This document shows positions 46,025-59,312 of a stretch of 64,000 nucleotides of DNA, piece after piece; the stretch's first letter is position 1; every line of letters starts with the position of its first letter. Location: the NCBI GenBank assembly GCA_964247055.1, contig OZ176050.1:2170001-2234000 (forward strand), given 5' to 3'. The stretch is from Paragordius varius (taxonomy: Eukaryota; Nematomorpha). Under the pieces are notes generated by a model. The model ran no database searches and was not told the origin of the DNA. It was given only the letters and a program-made list of their open reading frames with translations. A program made the position numbers and the translations under genes.

Positions 46025-47905
46025 TAAGTGGACAAATTAATCCTATGTCGGATATCATTTGCCCTTGTCACCATCCTGAGGTTGATTTATTTTTATATTT
46101 TAATATAACTTTTTCATTTTCATGGCAGTTCGTGATATAGATGTACATCGTTAAAAAAATCAATCTGTTCATGTTTTAATCTGATTTGTACGTTCTAATT
46201 ATTACGATATTCCTACAACTTATAGTTTATTTTTGTTTGTGTATCGCTTGCTTCTGGTGACTGATATTTAAAAATAAATATTATTCGTTCGACAATCCAT
46301 TCTTTGACGGTGCAGATGTTACATGTTAATACTCTTCTAAGTTTCCATCGTTATTTTAACTCACTGTAATTTGATGTAAAATTAAAATGTTTTCAGTTTT
46401 TTTCAACCTTCGAAAACCCTATCGGCTGAAACATTCCTTATAGGGTTAGATTCGCAAATATATTGATAATTAATCTCAATAATAAAATAAATATTTTTTA
46501 ATAATATCTATAAATGATTTTTATAATTATGAAAAGGATACGAGTCATAAATCTATTTTTTACTTTTTATTTTATCATAAAATTATAAATAAATTTTTAA
46601 AATTGGCTGGTATGCTAAAAATTAAATTAATTAGTTGCGATTCAAACATGAACAGTAGTATTCGAGTTGTCCTTATCTAAAAATAAAATTCAAAAGCAAT
46701 AGCCCATTATTTAACACTTAAGAAAAATCCACTTTTGTCAAATACCATATAATTTTTAATATTTTTAAAAACCATCATTTAATAAAGTCAGTCATGGGAA
46801 GTCCGATATAAAAAGAAATCAAAAATATAAATTATTTTATGGCTATTGGGCTTTGTAGAAAATGAAGAATAAAAACTTATATAAATCTTCCAATTTTCTT
46901 ATTAACTTTTGAAGGGGGAATGCCTAAAATATTCTGAATTATAGCAACCTAGCCACAAGATTTGGTCAAATTATAAATGCGATAAACATGATGAATTAGC
47001 GCACAAAATTTTAAACAACCACGATGACCTTTAATCTCATAAATTAAAATAAAAACTGCTGTAATTTGATTTGTTATTAAACAGATACATGCAAAATATC
47101 TCTTCTCCTGTATATTAATTGGAAAATTATGTAGCTACAAAGGCCTACATTTCATTCATATAAATTTGCAATCACTGTAATGATAAATGTGTGTGTTGAC
47201 TTGTAAATGTTAAGATATAAGATACATACATATATACATACATACATATAAATAGATAATAAGGCGATTGCTAATTAACTTTAAATTATGCGACAATGTT
47301 AAATTAGTGTTGTGCCTTCTTCGTTTCCATATTACAGCACAGCACAACAAAAACAACCAATTTAAAAACGATGATGGTGCCCCCATCTATTTCTAATTGA
47401 GATTTATGTCTTTTTCTTATCCTATTACATACACTCTACCTCAAAAACTGCAATCCCCTTTTTTCCTACGGCAGTTCACAACTTAACCAATCCATGTTGA
47501 AGATGTATCCAATTTTCACTTATATTGAAAAATTGTAACAAGTGTATGTGCATATTTTTTGTCATAGAGTTTTCCCACAAACTTCCTAAACACTAATTTC
47601 ATTTTCTTTGCATGCTAGTTATTATTTATACAAAATATACATATAATACTATTATTAATTTTGTAACAATACATCGGAAATTACCATATAAAAGATTAAA
47701 AATTTGTTCGCTACCACATTATTGCATAATTTTTGACAGTACATTAATAATTTTTTCTTTGATTGCTGTTAAGTAGCCAACGCCAACACACACTAAATTT
47801 TCAAGCGCTAAATTATTTTGTCATTTATAAAAAATAGTCATAAAACACTTTTAAAGTAACATTCCATCAATAATATCTATCAGCGCTTTCCTTTGATTTC
47901 GCACA
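46025..47905. other. Intergenic stretch upstream of the neuropeptide gene
   Basis: AT-rich sequence with a TACA/TA simple repeat near 47224-47252. No gene is recognised. The last few hundred bases before 47906 would be the promoter and 5' UTR of the neuropeptide gene. Confidence 0.4.
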
Positions 47906-49686
47906 ATGCATTCGTATTCGAAATCAATTTGGTCATTGATTGGAATTATTCTAGCAATTCATATTAGCTTGTATGCCGCGGGATCATTTTCCTCTCATAA
48001 ATTACGAGGTAAGTCATACACAACTTTTTTAGGGCATTTCATAATTAATTATTACCATAAAAATTTTATTTATCAAGCACGGTTTTTTGAAAATTGCATC
48101 CTATTTTTATTAATATAGCTATTAATTAAATTGTTATGCTTACGCAGTATTTAAACTGTGGGGGGTAGCAAAATATTTTTTGACATTTTTGCTATGGTAG
48201 AAACATGCTTTAACTATGGGGGAGGCGTAATAAAACAATAAATAAGCACGGCGTATAAAATGTAACTAACCTACCACTGTGTATTAAAGGTTGGGCAGAG
48301 GGTTTATTTTTTAATTTCTTTTTCGATTACAACAATTATTTTCTTGTCTAAACTAAAATTTTTCATTAAAAAACTAATTAATATTTTTATACAACTTGAA
48401 ATTATAATTTATATGCAAATAAATAAAACTAATAATCTAACAGGAAATTAAAAATTATGATAATAATTTTTATTTTTATCATTTCAATTAACTACCAATA
48501 AAAACTTTCCAATTTCACGGAAATTACACTTGAAATGATAAATTATTACTCTTTTAGAGGCAACCAACCAATCAAGTAGTTAAATGTCAAAATAGGAATA
48601 TATTAAATTGGTAAATAAATCAATCGCTACACCAAAATATTTTTTTAAGGGAGGGCACAGCAGCATTGTGTCAACACTACTTACCAATTCACAAATAACA
48701 TGGTGGAAATATTTAATAAAAATAAGTTGTCAAAATGTGCTTCTTAAACTGGAAGTGGATTTAGACACACACACCACTATTTTTATATATAAAGCATGAT
48801 ACAACAAATTGAGATTTTCATTTTTTTCAGCAGTAAATGATTTAACATTTTCGTATTTTACACAACAAAGTGACTGCTCGCCTGTAAACTATGATTGATT
48901 AAATGTTAATTTTTTTTGTGATGTGTGCTTTTAGGCAAATCTTGTTTTACATATTATTATACAGTCATTATTATACTAAAATTGGCTTCAATTAGGGAAT
49001 ATAAATATAGCTTTTGAATAAAGCGGTGTTTCAAACACCAATCTACATGTGCATATAATCAGCGATCGTGTGTTAACATAAGTAATTTTAATTAAAGCTA
49101 TTTCCAAATAATCTATAAAGAGAAAGTTTAATTAGAATAAAGCGTATTTTCCGTTTGTCTAGTTAAATTAATCTATCAAATCTTACTTACAAAAGTTAGT
49201 CTTTTGAACTAGCAATTTGTAAAATATTTAAATTATTGATGATTTTAACTTCAAAATAAAAGGCATTTAAAAAACATTTACAAATCAAAAGAATATATTT
49301 TCGATTCCACTAACATATTCTTTTATAATAAAACAGGTCTAGAAAATAAGGAAAAAAACTCAGCCGTACATCTCGCGAGAGTAAAACGCAGGGCTTACGC
49401 TCTCAAATGGACGGGATTGGGAAAACGAAATGAAGATTACCCTTATGCCGAATCCGATTTGGATGATCTTAACATTAATGGTAATCAGTACGGATTGCAA
49501 AGCAGAAATAATTGGGGTTGGATTACAGGAGGTGGATCTAGAATGCAAAACGATATTGTACCCTTCAATGATGGTGATTTAAACACTTATTACGGGAATG
49601 AAAAGCGAAGCCTTAACTTGGAACCACGGGCTGTCTTTAAATGGGCTGGACTGGGAAAACGTAGACGCCGCCGAAACGCCCAATAA
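47906..49686 (+). CDS. Neuropeptide precursor with two W-x-G-L-amide peptides
   Basis: Exon 1 (47906-48008) encodes a signal peptide: MHSYSKSIWSLIGIILAIHI, then SLYAAGSFSS. A GAG|GTAAGT donor and an AACAG acceptor remove 1.3 kb. Exon 2 (49337-49686, stop TAA) continues in phase, for about 150 residues in all. VKRR-AYALKWTGLG-KR predicts the amidated peptide AYALKWTGL-NH2, with or without a leading Arg. Near the end KR-SLNLEPRAVFKWAGLG-KR predicts SLNLEPRAVFKWAGL-NH2, followed by a basic RRRR tail. A 58-residue acidic, Tyr/Asn-rich spacer lies between and ends in its own KR. Gly before Lys-Arg is the amidation signal, and the dibasic sites suit prohormone convertases. The shared C-terminal (L/F)KW(T/A)GL-amide differs from FGL-amide allatostatins, MIP and kinins as I know them. 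No family is assigned. Confidence 0.8.
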
Positions 49687-50052
49687 TAATTAAAGTTAAG
49701 CAAAAAAGCGTGGATCTACTTCCACATTATTTTATGTTCTCAGCTTTTTGATGTTTTGATTTATTATAACACTAATATTCTTAAATGTATTAATGTTCGG
49801 CGTTTTTATAACATGATTCCAAAAATAAATTATGTGTATAATTTGAGATAATTAGCAAAAACTCAATTGATAACTGTGAATTTAGCTAATCCATTAAAGC
49901 ACAATTTGAATATATGATTTGGTTGATTGATTTTAACCAGCGCGTGATGCTTTCATATCGTTATGTCATAAATTTGTGCTAAAATAATGAGAAGCAGGCT
50001 CATTTTCTGTATCCTAATTTTATTTTTATAGGTCCTTTGTTTATAATTTAAA

Positions 50053-50262
50053 CGAGGAGTGTACAAATGGCCTCGCGGTCCGCATTTTTGAATCTGAAAA
50101 AAAATCGGCCGGCCGGATTTGAAATATATGTGGATATATATGGGCATTCTTAAATAATTAATTAGATTTTAATAAAACTGTAAAATCAAACACAAACTAA
50201 TTCCGATAGTTCATTGCCAATAGATTTTTTTTCGCGGGCCGCATGTTGGACACCTCTGATTT
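50053..50262. mobile_element. hAT-like MITE, copy 3
   Basis: The left end reads GAGGAGTGTACAAATGGCCT, then CGCGGTCCGC. The right end, reverse-complemented, reads CAGAGGTGTCCAACATGCGG, then CCCGCGAAAAAAAA. It is the same build as the copy at 8942-9209 but about 60 bp shorter. Confidence 0.65.
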
Positions 50263-50422
50263 AAACTGTAATATAAGAAATCTATGACGCTTTTTTTTTA
50301 ATTTTGTCACAAATTTTTGTCCCAGAAAAATTTTAAAATCAAGATGAATCGTTAATCAATCTTGATTTATATTTAGTTATTTTGATACAGTGATTGAGAG
50401 AACTAATCTTTTACATAACACC

Positions 50423-51456
50423 TAACACTGTATGCAAAAAAGTTTTAACAAAAAACTTCTTTCTCACGAGATAGCTTATGACGAGCGAATTAATTTGCCG
50501 CAAAAATTTTTATTTGTTGACGACCTAGTTTTTGAAATATTGAGAGAAAATCAAAATTCGGCAAAAAGTGAAAATTTCGAATAATAAGTAAAAAAATAAA
50601 GATAAACCTTGAGAATTTATATCATTTTAGCAAATTACAATTTATAAATAGCGTAAAATCATATAGTTAGATTTTTATCACATAAAAAAATTGCGTTTTT
50701 CTTTTAGCATACTTAGAGGACAAAATTTTTTATGCTATATGAAAATAATTTTTTAAATACATACCCCTAAATTTACTATTAAAATCTTCAGATTCATATT
50801 TTATTCAGTAAATAAACTTTTACAGCAAAATAAAACTAAAAAAATTTTGTTTTTTATTTTATCACTCATATGGTTTATAAGTTTATAAAAAATTTACTGT
50901 TTTATTTTGGAATCCACATGAGCGGGAATTGCAAAGCACATAAATTAATACAAAATAGTTTACAAGTAGCGAATATCAACTTAAAATCCGTACGATTCCC
51001 AGTAACAGGTTTGCTTGACATAAATTTATATTTTACTGAGATTTGTACGGATTGTTGGTTATTCCACAACTTTTAAATCCTATTCCCGCTTACACTCACA
51101 AACCAGATCCAAAAAAATGAATAATAAAAAACAATATTTTTTTAGTTTGTTTTTGATATATAAACTTTTTTACTGAATAAAATATGAATGTTTTAAGAAT
51201 TGTGAGTTTAGCTAGTAAATTAAAATAAATATTTTAATATAGTTTCATAAAAATTTGTCTTTTCAACTTTTACCATTATTTATTTAATTTTTCTTAATTT
51301 TCACTTTTTGCCCAATTTCGATTTTCTCTCAATATTACAAAAAAACTAGGTCATCAACAAATTAAATTTTTTGTGGAAAATTAATTCGCTGGGCATAAGC
51401 TATCTTTAATAAAAAATTTTGTTAAAACAGATAACCCACTTTTTTCCACAGTGTTA
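50423..51456. mobile_element. Near-palindromic MITE with arms of about 400 bp
   Basis: The left end TAACACTGTATGCAAAAAAG pairs with the right end, whose reverse complement is TAACACTGTGGAAAAAAGTG. Inversion continues inward through GATAGCTTATG, GCGAATTAATTT, GACCTAGTTTTT, ATATTGAGAGAAAATC and GGCAAAAAGTGAAAATT. Nearer the centre, CATATTTTATTCAGTAAA on the left is matched inverted on the right. Even the centre has inverted CGGGAAT. Arms are about 85-90% alike by eye. The small open frame at 50870-51076 crosses the loop and is not credible as a gene. Confidence 0.75.
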
Positions 51457-51907
51457 TGAAAGGTCATTTAGTGAAATCTAATTTCTTCTATTCCTCGATG
51501 GGCTGTTAATTTGATTAAACAAATTAGCTTAATTTAAATGGTAGTTATCACATATTGTGTTAATGTTCATTGGCAGAATCTATGATTATTTATCTTGCTG
51601 AAGCATTATATCCTGTTTTGTATGAAGGTAAAGAACAGCATCGATGAATGTGTTGCTATTGCAGTCGAGGTCGCCTTTTTGCAATATTCTAAAAAAATTC
51701 TCCATAAATTGCGATTTTAGTTGAATTGCGCCAAGGTTACATATCCGCTTCTTACTTTTTTCTTACCGGTGTTAAAATATATTGTGCTTGGTAGCGATAT
51801 AGTTTTCAAAATAATTAGGCTTCACGTGTAAAATCTAACATATTAATAACAGGTAATTCGAAATAATCTAATTACCATTAAAACTTCAAAGCGCAGACAT
51901 ATTTTAG

Positions 51908-51972
51908 ATCAGTGATACTCAAAGCTCATGGGCCGGATGCAGCCCTAAAAGTGGTTTTCATGGCCCTGAATT
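51908..51972. mobile_element. End of a second hAT-like element family
   Basis: CAGTGATACTCAAAGCTCAT, then GGGCCGGATGCAGCCC, resembles the CAGTGnTnCTCAAAC ends of hAT elements. No matching opposite end was found downstream, so it is a truncated copy. Confidence 0.4.
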
Positions 51973-53560
51973 ATTTATTAATTTTTTGATGTAATATTGA
52001 GTATAAATATCTGCGAACGTGTCAAACATATGAAATTTTTATCGCTATTATATGGTGCATGGCTCTTGAGACAAGATTAATATTTTTCGCAGACCTTTGA
52101 ATATTTTTGGTGAGTACTACTGTTTTAGAAAAAGATAATCCCAACCAGACACAAAAATTTGGGAATATATAGACAAAAATGTTTGCGCGTTTAGATAATG
52201 TATATATGATTGAGACAAAAATTCGATGGTTAACTTCATTTACAAATGAATAAACTGATCCAAACAGCGGATTATCAGTATTGTGGAAAAACTTTGCATA
52301 AAATATGGAATAAAAACCCAAATTAACCGAGATTTTTAACGACTATAAAAATAAATGATTCATGATATGTTTATTAATGATATAAACTAAAATATTAAAA
52401 TTTGTTCAATTTAATATTTTATGAATAAACTTATTTGATTTTTAATTCTTAATAAAACATGCACATGATTGAATTTGTAAATGAATGACTTGGCCAAACT
52501 TAAACTAGAATAGATCATGTTTTTCTTCAAATAGTATTTTTGTTGATTTTATCTTATATTATCGCAAATGAGTAGCTACACCTATAATGTAATAGTTTAA
52601 AAAAGATTATTAAAGCAAAATTGACTATTTATCAAAAAAGGCGACATTTTTTATTTTAAATTCGTATAAATGTATTATTGGACAGATAAGTTTATCTTAG
52701 AGACATTTATTTTTATGAAAGCCCACCATTCTTTTATGTCTAAAAAATTTAGCTCCTAGAAACATACAACGTGGTTTCTGATATTTACAAACAATGATAC
52801 ATGATAGGGATTAAAATGCAAAGATTCTATTTATTTGTAAATATTCACACGGATATAATTAAAAATTAAAGGGTGTCGATATGAAAGGCGGACCTTCAGC
52901 GTTTGACTTTTGTAACTCAAAATTGTTGGATTCCGCAGCGCCATTCAGTGCATTGTCCTGATATAAATATATAAAACACATTTTATTATAAATATTGATT
53001 AATTAATTTATACATGTAAAAATTATGGAAGCTATAATACGGAAAATTTACCTTAATTATTTATTATTTAATATTTGCCGATTTTTATAGCCTATTGTGG
53101 TTTTAGAGAACGTATTTGGATCATCTTAATTTCTCGCTTATAATCTTTATATAAATGGTAGTTATATCCATTTACACATCAAATTCATCTTCTAACATTT
53201 TTGAAAATTATGTATAATTATATTATACCTATGTTTTTTTATATTTTCAAAAAGAAATTTTCTATATAATTTTAACATAATGCATGAAAAATTATGCCAT
53301 AAATTACTGCATATTAATAAGGGGTTAGCCCAAAAATACAATGTGTTTACAGAGCGAATATAATTTTTTAAACTGTTTTTTTCTTTAATTGCTATCTAAA
53401 ATCATTAATCTCCTGCCTATTGTATTGAAATAAACGGAAAAATCGCAAAATATATATTGCTAAAAAATATATTTGTTTTCTTATCAGAGTATTGAGGTGT
53501 AGTCATATGTTTTATCGTTTTTTTTAAAAAAAATTATAGTAAATCAATTTTTTCTAAAAT
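51973..53560. other. Intergenic stretch, no feature recognised
   Basis: AT-rich sequence between transposon remnants. The longest open frame (52321-52022, minus) has no motif. Nothing else is supportable. Confidence 0.4.
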
Positions 53561-53599
53561 GCCCATCTCTCATAAATAAATCCAGTTCCGAAAAAACTC

Positions 53600-54580
53600 A
53601 TTAACTTTTGCGGCAAACAATTCGTCAGGCCATTTTAAAAATTTTAAATTAGGGCTGCTCTCGGAGGGCCTCTATTGACAAGTTGTTTTAGTCAGATGTG
53701 CCAGGTCAGGAGAGTTTTAAGTTTCGCCATCGAAGCGATATGTGCCTTTCACTGTTTTAGCTATGTGAGACGGAGCATGCAAAATCATTTTGCCCTGTTA
53801 TCTAACCGATTCCAGCGTTTTTCAAGTAATGTTTGGTTTAAAGTAATCTGTCAGCGATAGCATTGTGTATTAACGGTTTCACTGGGTGTTAGGTTCAAAA
53901 TACATTGTGTCGCTCTAGTCCCACCAGATATAGAGCATGGCCTTTTTGCCGAAGCCATTTGATATTGAGGGGTTGATGGACCGGATTGGCAAGGATAAAG
54001 CCACACTTTTTCCGCTTTGGATTTACAAAATAAAGTCATTTCGTCCCAATTTAATGCCGACATGATCAGTGACGTTGAATCAAGGTTTCACAAATCACTT
54101 TGATATTTTCTGCTTCGAATTGAATGCCATTTACCGAAATTATTGCGTTGCTCGTAGACATCTATTGATTGTTTTTTGTGATACAAGAAATGCTTCTGCC
54201 AATTGTTTTAAGTTTAAGTGAGGCCATCATCCAATAACTCTTTCACTTTAGTGTTCTTGCAGTTGCGTGGTCTATGCCAAAGCGCCCACCTCTTTCACAT
54301 GAAATCACAACTTGAAATATTGCGACACCATGTTTCAATTATAATCGATAGAGCATGTTCAACACATGTTTCTGCCAGCAAACCATAACTTTCATTACCT
54401 TTTTCTTCTGATGTCAATGCGCGCCGCAAATGTTCGTTTTCATGCACAAAATCAGAAATGATTACAGAATGATAATACGAGGCTAGTTTTTGGCAAACTT
54501 AACTTGTGTATGCTTGTCGACTGGGGGTCTATAACATAATCGTCTGCATACATTTAGCTGACTGCTTTGCTTCGTTAAAC
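53600..54580 (-). mobile_element. Mariner transposase remnant (minus strand)
   Basis: Reading the minus strand gives transposase pieces in order. First come SYWMMASLKLKQLAEAFLVS (54245-54185 region) and a QKTINRCLRATQ stretch. Then a catalytic-core segment around NWDEMTLFCKSKAEKVWLYP, and SGPSTPQYQMASAKRP. Pieces like TVNTQCYR, TLNQTLLEKRWNRL and an IASMAKLKTLLTWH end follow. Stops and frame changes are frequent, so it is inactive, and the C-terminal third is not recognisable. It differs from the copy at 7 kb and is probably another lineage or an independent insertion. Terminal repeats were not defined. Confidence 0.75.
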
Positions 54581-55681
54581 ATGTGATGACTTATGACTAC
54601 TCCTGATAATAGCGTGTGCTTAACACAATCTCAAAAAGTAGGGCTTTATTTAATAATTAGATAGTGCATTAAGATCGCATGACGCAAATTATTTATGAGC
54701 GCTCTTTATTTAATCTTATTATAAGGAGTGACCGTATATATAATTTTTTAGGGATTAACTGAAAATTCGTAAATTTGGAAGCGAAACGTGAGATTAATAC
54801 ACGGTAAAGAGATTAAAATAAAATTTCACACCTATAAAACAATTCCGAATCTGTTAATAAAATATATAACATAAATAATTCTTTAAAACAAAATACTTAA
54901 ATCATGATCGTAGTTTTGCTTGTTATATCGAATTTCATAGTAAATCATAAAAGAGAATTAATTAAAATAAAATCCTACATTAATAATAAAAATTAATGAC
55001 AAGCTTCATAAGAAATATCAAAATTAATTTATATTTTAGGGATTAATTAGCAATATATTAAATTAATATTAATATTATAATTAAATTATGCAAAAGATTA
55101 CATTGAATTTCAAAATCAACTATAAAATTAATTATTTTTGCATAATCCATACGTAATTAATTTAGGGTGCCTTAAATTTTTTGTGAATTCTATATGTTCA
55201 TTGATGGCAAACGAATATGTAAATGATAAAAAGCCCTAAATAAATATCAAGTTTATATGTGAATTTTTTTAATATTCATACAATTAATACAATGATGTGC
55301 ATTTTTCAGAATATTTTTATATATTAAATAAGAAAAAAGTGTTGTCCATCTAGATGAAAATATAAGAAAAGATACATATACTGACAATGAAATTTAAAAA
55401 CCGCATATTTTTTTAATATAATACAGTAAAAATTGATGTTATACAAAAAAACCAAAATTAAAAGATATATTTTTTAAAATAGACAATTATACTTTTAACC
55501 CTGACTCCTACATAAATTATTAAATATTTGATTAAACATTTAACTCAACGTGCAAACATTTATTTATTTCAACGGAGGTATATACGATAAATTAGGCCTA
55601 AAAAATGGCTGTCCTATTTAAAAAAATATCTATCTTTAAGCTTTTTACGTTTTGCATGTCAACTTCAAGTGTTAGTATAAA
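54581..55681. other. Intergenic stretch downstream of importin alpha
   Basis: Very AT-rich, without recognised coding sequence. It should include the importin alpha 3' UTR just below 55682. Confidence 0.4.
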
Positions 55682-58600
55682 TTAAAATACCTCCTCTTCC
55701 TGGACACCAAAATAGGTTTCTATAATTTGACAAGATTTTTCATAAATTTCATTGTTTGAGTGTGTTTGCAAATCTTCTAGTTTGTCCAAACCCTCGTGAG
55801 TTTCAATACAAATCACTAATTCTTCGAGTTGGTTCAGAGAATCGGAAACCTTTCAATGTTAATTGAACATGTTGAATTTTTATTAATCTTCAGTACTGAT
55901 TTTATAATGGCTTATGCTTACACATATTTTCCATAATTTATCAATATATTGGTATATTTTTATTTAAAATCGTCACAAACCTAGTGTTTTTTATACGAAA
56001 TTATTTATTTATATAAGCTTTTACCATTTTGATAGGTTCTAACAAAGTTATATATTGAGTTTTTTTCAAATATACAAAAATATAAGTTTTAAACGCATTT
56101 AATTTACAAGTTTATTAATCTAATAATTGAGTGATACAACTCATTTTTAAAAACATTTTAGTATCTAACCTCAATGTATATAAACTAAAAACCATTTTAT
56201 ATACTTTAAGTAGAGAAGTAAGCGTGAGTAATAAAGTGTGAAGCAATTTTAAATCCGTGTTCCGATCGAGCAAAAGACACAAAGCCGGAATGAAGTCATG
56301 TTTGAGTTGCAATAAAGCTTCCAAAAACTCAGTATATCCACTCAATCCAATGTTGGCAAAAACCCAGCCAGCTTCTCTTTTGCATTTATAATCACCCTGT
56401 GGTAAATGATATATTAATAATTAAACTGCAAAGGCTCTAACATGATAACATTAAGGTCCAATATTTATTGAGTTTTGTTTTGTGAGTGTTGTGAAAAATT
56501 ATTTAATTAAGTAATAGTTTAAATATGCCAAAGAATCAACGTGCGATTGGGCATTTATGATTAATTTAAAATATTTATTTATATTAGAAATCGGTTTATG
56601 CGATTATTTGGCTTTTTCCCATAGATTTAATTAATTAGTAATACTATGACAAATTTATAAATATTTTCTGATGTTTAAAGCATATGATTTATAGTCTGCA
56701 AGGGATAGACAGACAGAGTTAAACAAAAATTGTAGTTTATGAAACCAAAATTACCAAAGATATTTCTATTATAAAAAGATTATAATTCGCGTCGTTTTTA
56801 AACAATATATTTGCACATAATCGATTTAATATAATGTACTGCTATTTAAATGGTGTGTATGCAATAAACTAAAGTAAAACCTGAACAATGACATGACAAA
56901 GTGGAGGGATGAGATTATGCGTGAAAAGACTGGCTATTTGATTCTTGTCCCCGGCCGCAATGTTGGAAAGGAGCCAAGCCGTTTCTTTTACCAAACTGCG
57001 ACTCGGACTGGTCAGCAAATGTCCAAACAATTCCATAGCACCACTCTCTACAACTTGCTACAATCATTCAAATAAATTAAAGTATATTCGAGCAATTTCA
57101 AAAAAAATTAAAAAAAAATTTCTTTTTCCGCATCGTAAATTAGTAAACCATTTTATTTTATTATTGATATTGCTACAATTTGTCATTGATCAAAAAATAT
57201 ATAGTTTTATAAATGACTATTTTTATATTGTTCAGATCATATATGATAGAATTTAATGATGTTTTTAAAAATTAACAGAAAAAATTGTTGGTATGATTAT
57301 ATTGATTGAACTAATGATTCTTGTTATTTCTTATTGCCCTTTATTTATAATTTTATGACACAAATTCAATGGTAATTTATCTAAAGATAAAATGTACAAT
57401 ATCCTTGTGTTCCTATCTTTAATCTATCACCTATAACACAAATTTTACAAAAGATTAGTTATAACATTTTAAAAAACATCATTATGGATCATAATAAATA
57501 TTGTTCTCGTGTAAGACTTTGTACAAGCTTATATGCATCGATAAATATTGGAAGATAGAGAAAAAAGTATAAATTAAAATACTATTTTCATATAAAAACA
57601 ATTTTCTTTTTAAAAACCCTAGAGCAAATACCTCTAGGTAAATATTCTCAGTTTTAGGTTTTTTTACCAAGGCGGTCAATACTTTTTTTCATCATATCGA
57701 TTAAATATTTTCTGAAACTATTATACAAATTAAAATTTTTATTAATTAAATTCAAAAAAAATTTTATTTACTGATTGTAATTTAAATAATAACTATATGG
57801 TAATAATCAAAACAACACAAATAATCAGGGTATCTAAACACAACTAGGTTCGATCACAGAAAAGGAACGTTATCAAATGGTAATAAATAAATGAGTAAAT
57901 TATTATTTTTTGTTATTTAAATAAATATCTTTTGCCTATATCATATATAAAAATTTTCTTTAAACAGACACAGTTGTTTTAAGGTTTGTATGTAACCAAT
58001 ATCGATTTAACCTGATAAAAAATGTACAAAAAAGACCTGAGTATGTTGATTAGTGCCAGTGACAATGTTGCCGAGCGTTTTAAGAGCCGGATTGATGAGA
58101 CCATTATCAGGGGAGGCTAAGAGTTGAGCTAAGCGAGCAGTTATCCCAGGACAAGCTTTAAGCACTTCTTCAATGCGCTCATTCGGACCGTCAGTCAGGT
58201 AAGAAACGGCCCAACATGCATCCACTATACATTCCTTGTCTAAAAAAAATTATATATGATAATAATGCACACACCTATGTAATAGTAAATGTTGAAAAAA
58301 AAGAACATGTCAATCAAGAGTCATAATATTATAAATCCACGTAAAAAGAAACTTATTACGATTCTATTTCTCTATATCTCCGAGAAAGTTATGAAATATA
58401 GAGAAATTTGACCATTTGACAACCATTAGCATAAAATATTTATGCAGAAACATCATTTTAGAATGTTGACGCTTTATTAAGTTGTAACCTGATTGTATTT
58501 TTTAAACTTTATAGCATAAAACACTACAAAAACTTTATACTTGAATGATTGAGTAAGCGATAGATGTATGGTAAGGAAGCGCGGACAACCTCAATATTTG

Positions 58601-59312
58601 GCAAGGGTTCTTTGTTGCGACAAATGTTGGAAAAACACCAAGCGATGTTTTGCAAATATGTTAACTACATATAAAAAATTAACAATTACTGGTATGTCCA
58701 AATTCAAAATATCAAATAGTGTCGGCAAAAATTCAGTTTCCAAAACTTTCTCCCTACTCTTGGCGCTGTCTCCTATAAAACAATCATAGAAAAACTTTAC
58801 CGATTATATTTCCGATAGCCCATAAGGATTGTTCCGAGATATGTATATGTTGAGATTTTAATAACTTAACAATATTGGGTAAAGCCCCTGAATTAATCAC
58901 AACTTCCGTTTCATTACTATTACCAGAAGCAATATTTGTTAAGGCCCATAATGTTTCAAATTGAATCTCAGAGTTGGTGTTTGAAAGCAAATTTACCAAC
59001 AATGGAACAGCCCCAATATTTATGACTTGTTGAATTGGTGGATCTTCATTGCGTGACAATGTTTTACGAATAAAAAGAACACTTTGATATAAAAGGTCAT
59101 TATTTAAATTGTGCGCATTGCTTAAATTTTTAACCGCAGAATTTAAATCTTTAACCTAAAATTGTGTTAAAGAAAACTTCTATATCCTTATTTCCATATT
59201 TGTGTGGAGGCGAATTGGGTGCATTTTCAATCAATGTTCGTCTTTTATTAAGAGATTCAATCCGTTTTGATTTCCTAAGTTCGATTTCCGAATTTATCTT
59301 ATTTTTCTTCAT
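55682..59312 (-). CDS. KPNA: Importin alpha (karyopherin alpha), divergent
   Basis: Exons: 59312-59178, 59155-58801, 58772-58690, 58664-58540, about 58240-58035, about 57062-56870, about 56400-56190 and about 55852-55682. Importin alpha binds nuclear localisation signals and links cargo to importin beta. Exon 1 is a short importin-beta-binding domain (IELRKSKRIESLNKRR). Armadillo repeats follow: EIQFETLWALTNIASGNSNE, ISEQSLWAIGNIIG-GDS, AWCFSNICRNKEPLP, VDACWAVSYLTDGPNERI, ALKTLGNIVTGTNQHTQ, VKETAWLLSNIAAG and CKREAGWVFANIG. The W-x3-N ladder that binds the signal is kept in most repeats. The C-terminus has HEGLDKLEDLQTHSNNEIYE. The intron after exon 1 is 22 bp and that after exon 3 is 25 bp. 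Several repeats depart from the consensus, which suggests fast evolution. Confidence 0.85.

Noticed and set aside
47906-49686. Calling the neuropeptide an A-type allatostatin
   Set aside because: A-type allatostatins end in (Y/F)XFGL-amide. Here a Trp and a Thr/Ala precede GL, and no Phe lies directly before Gly.
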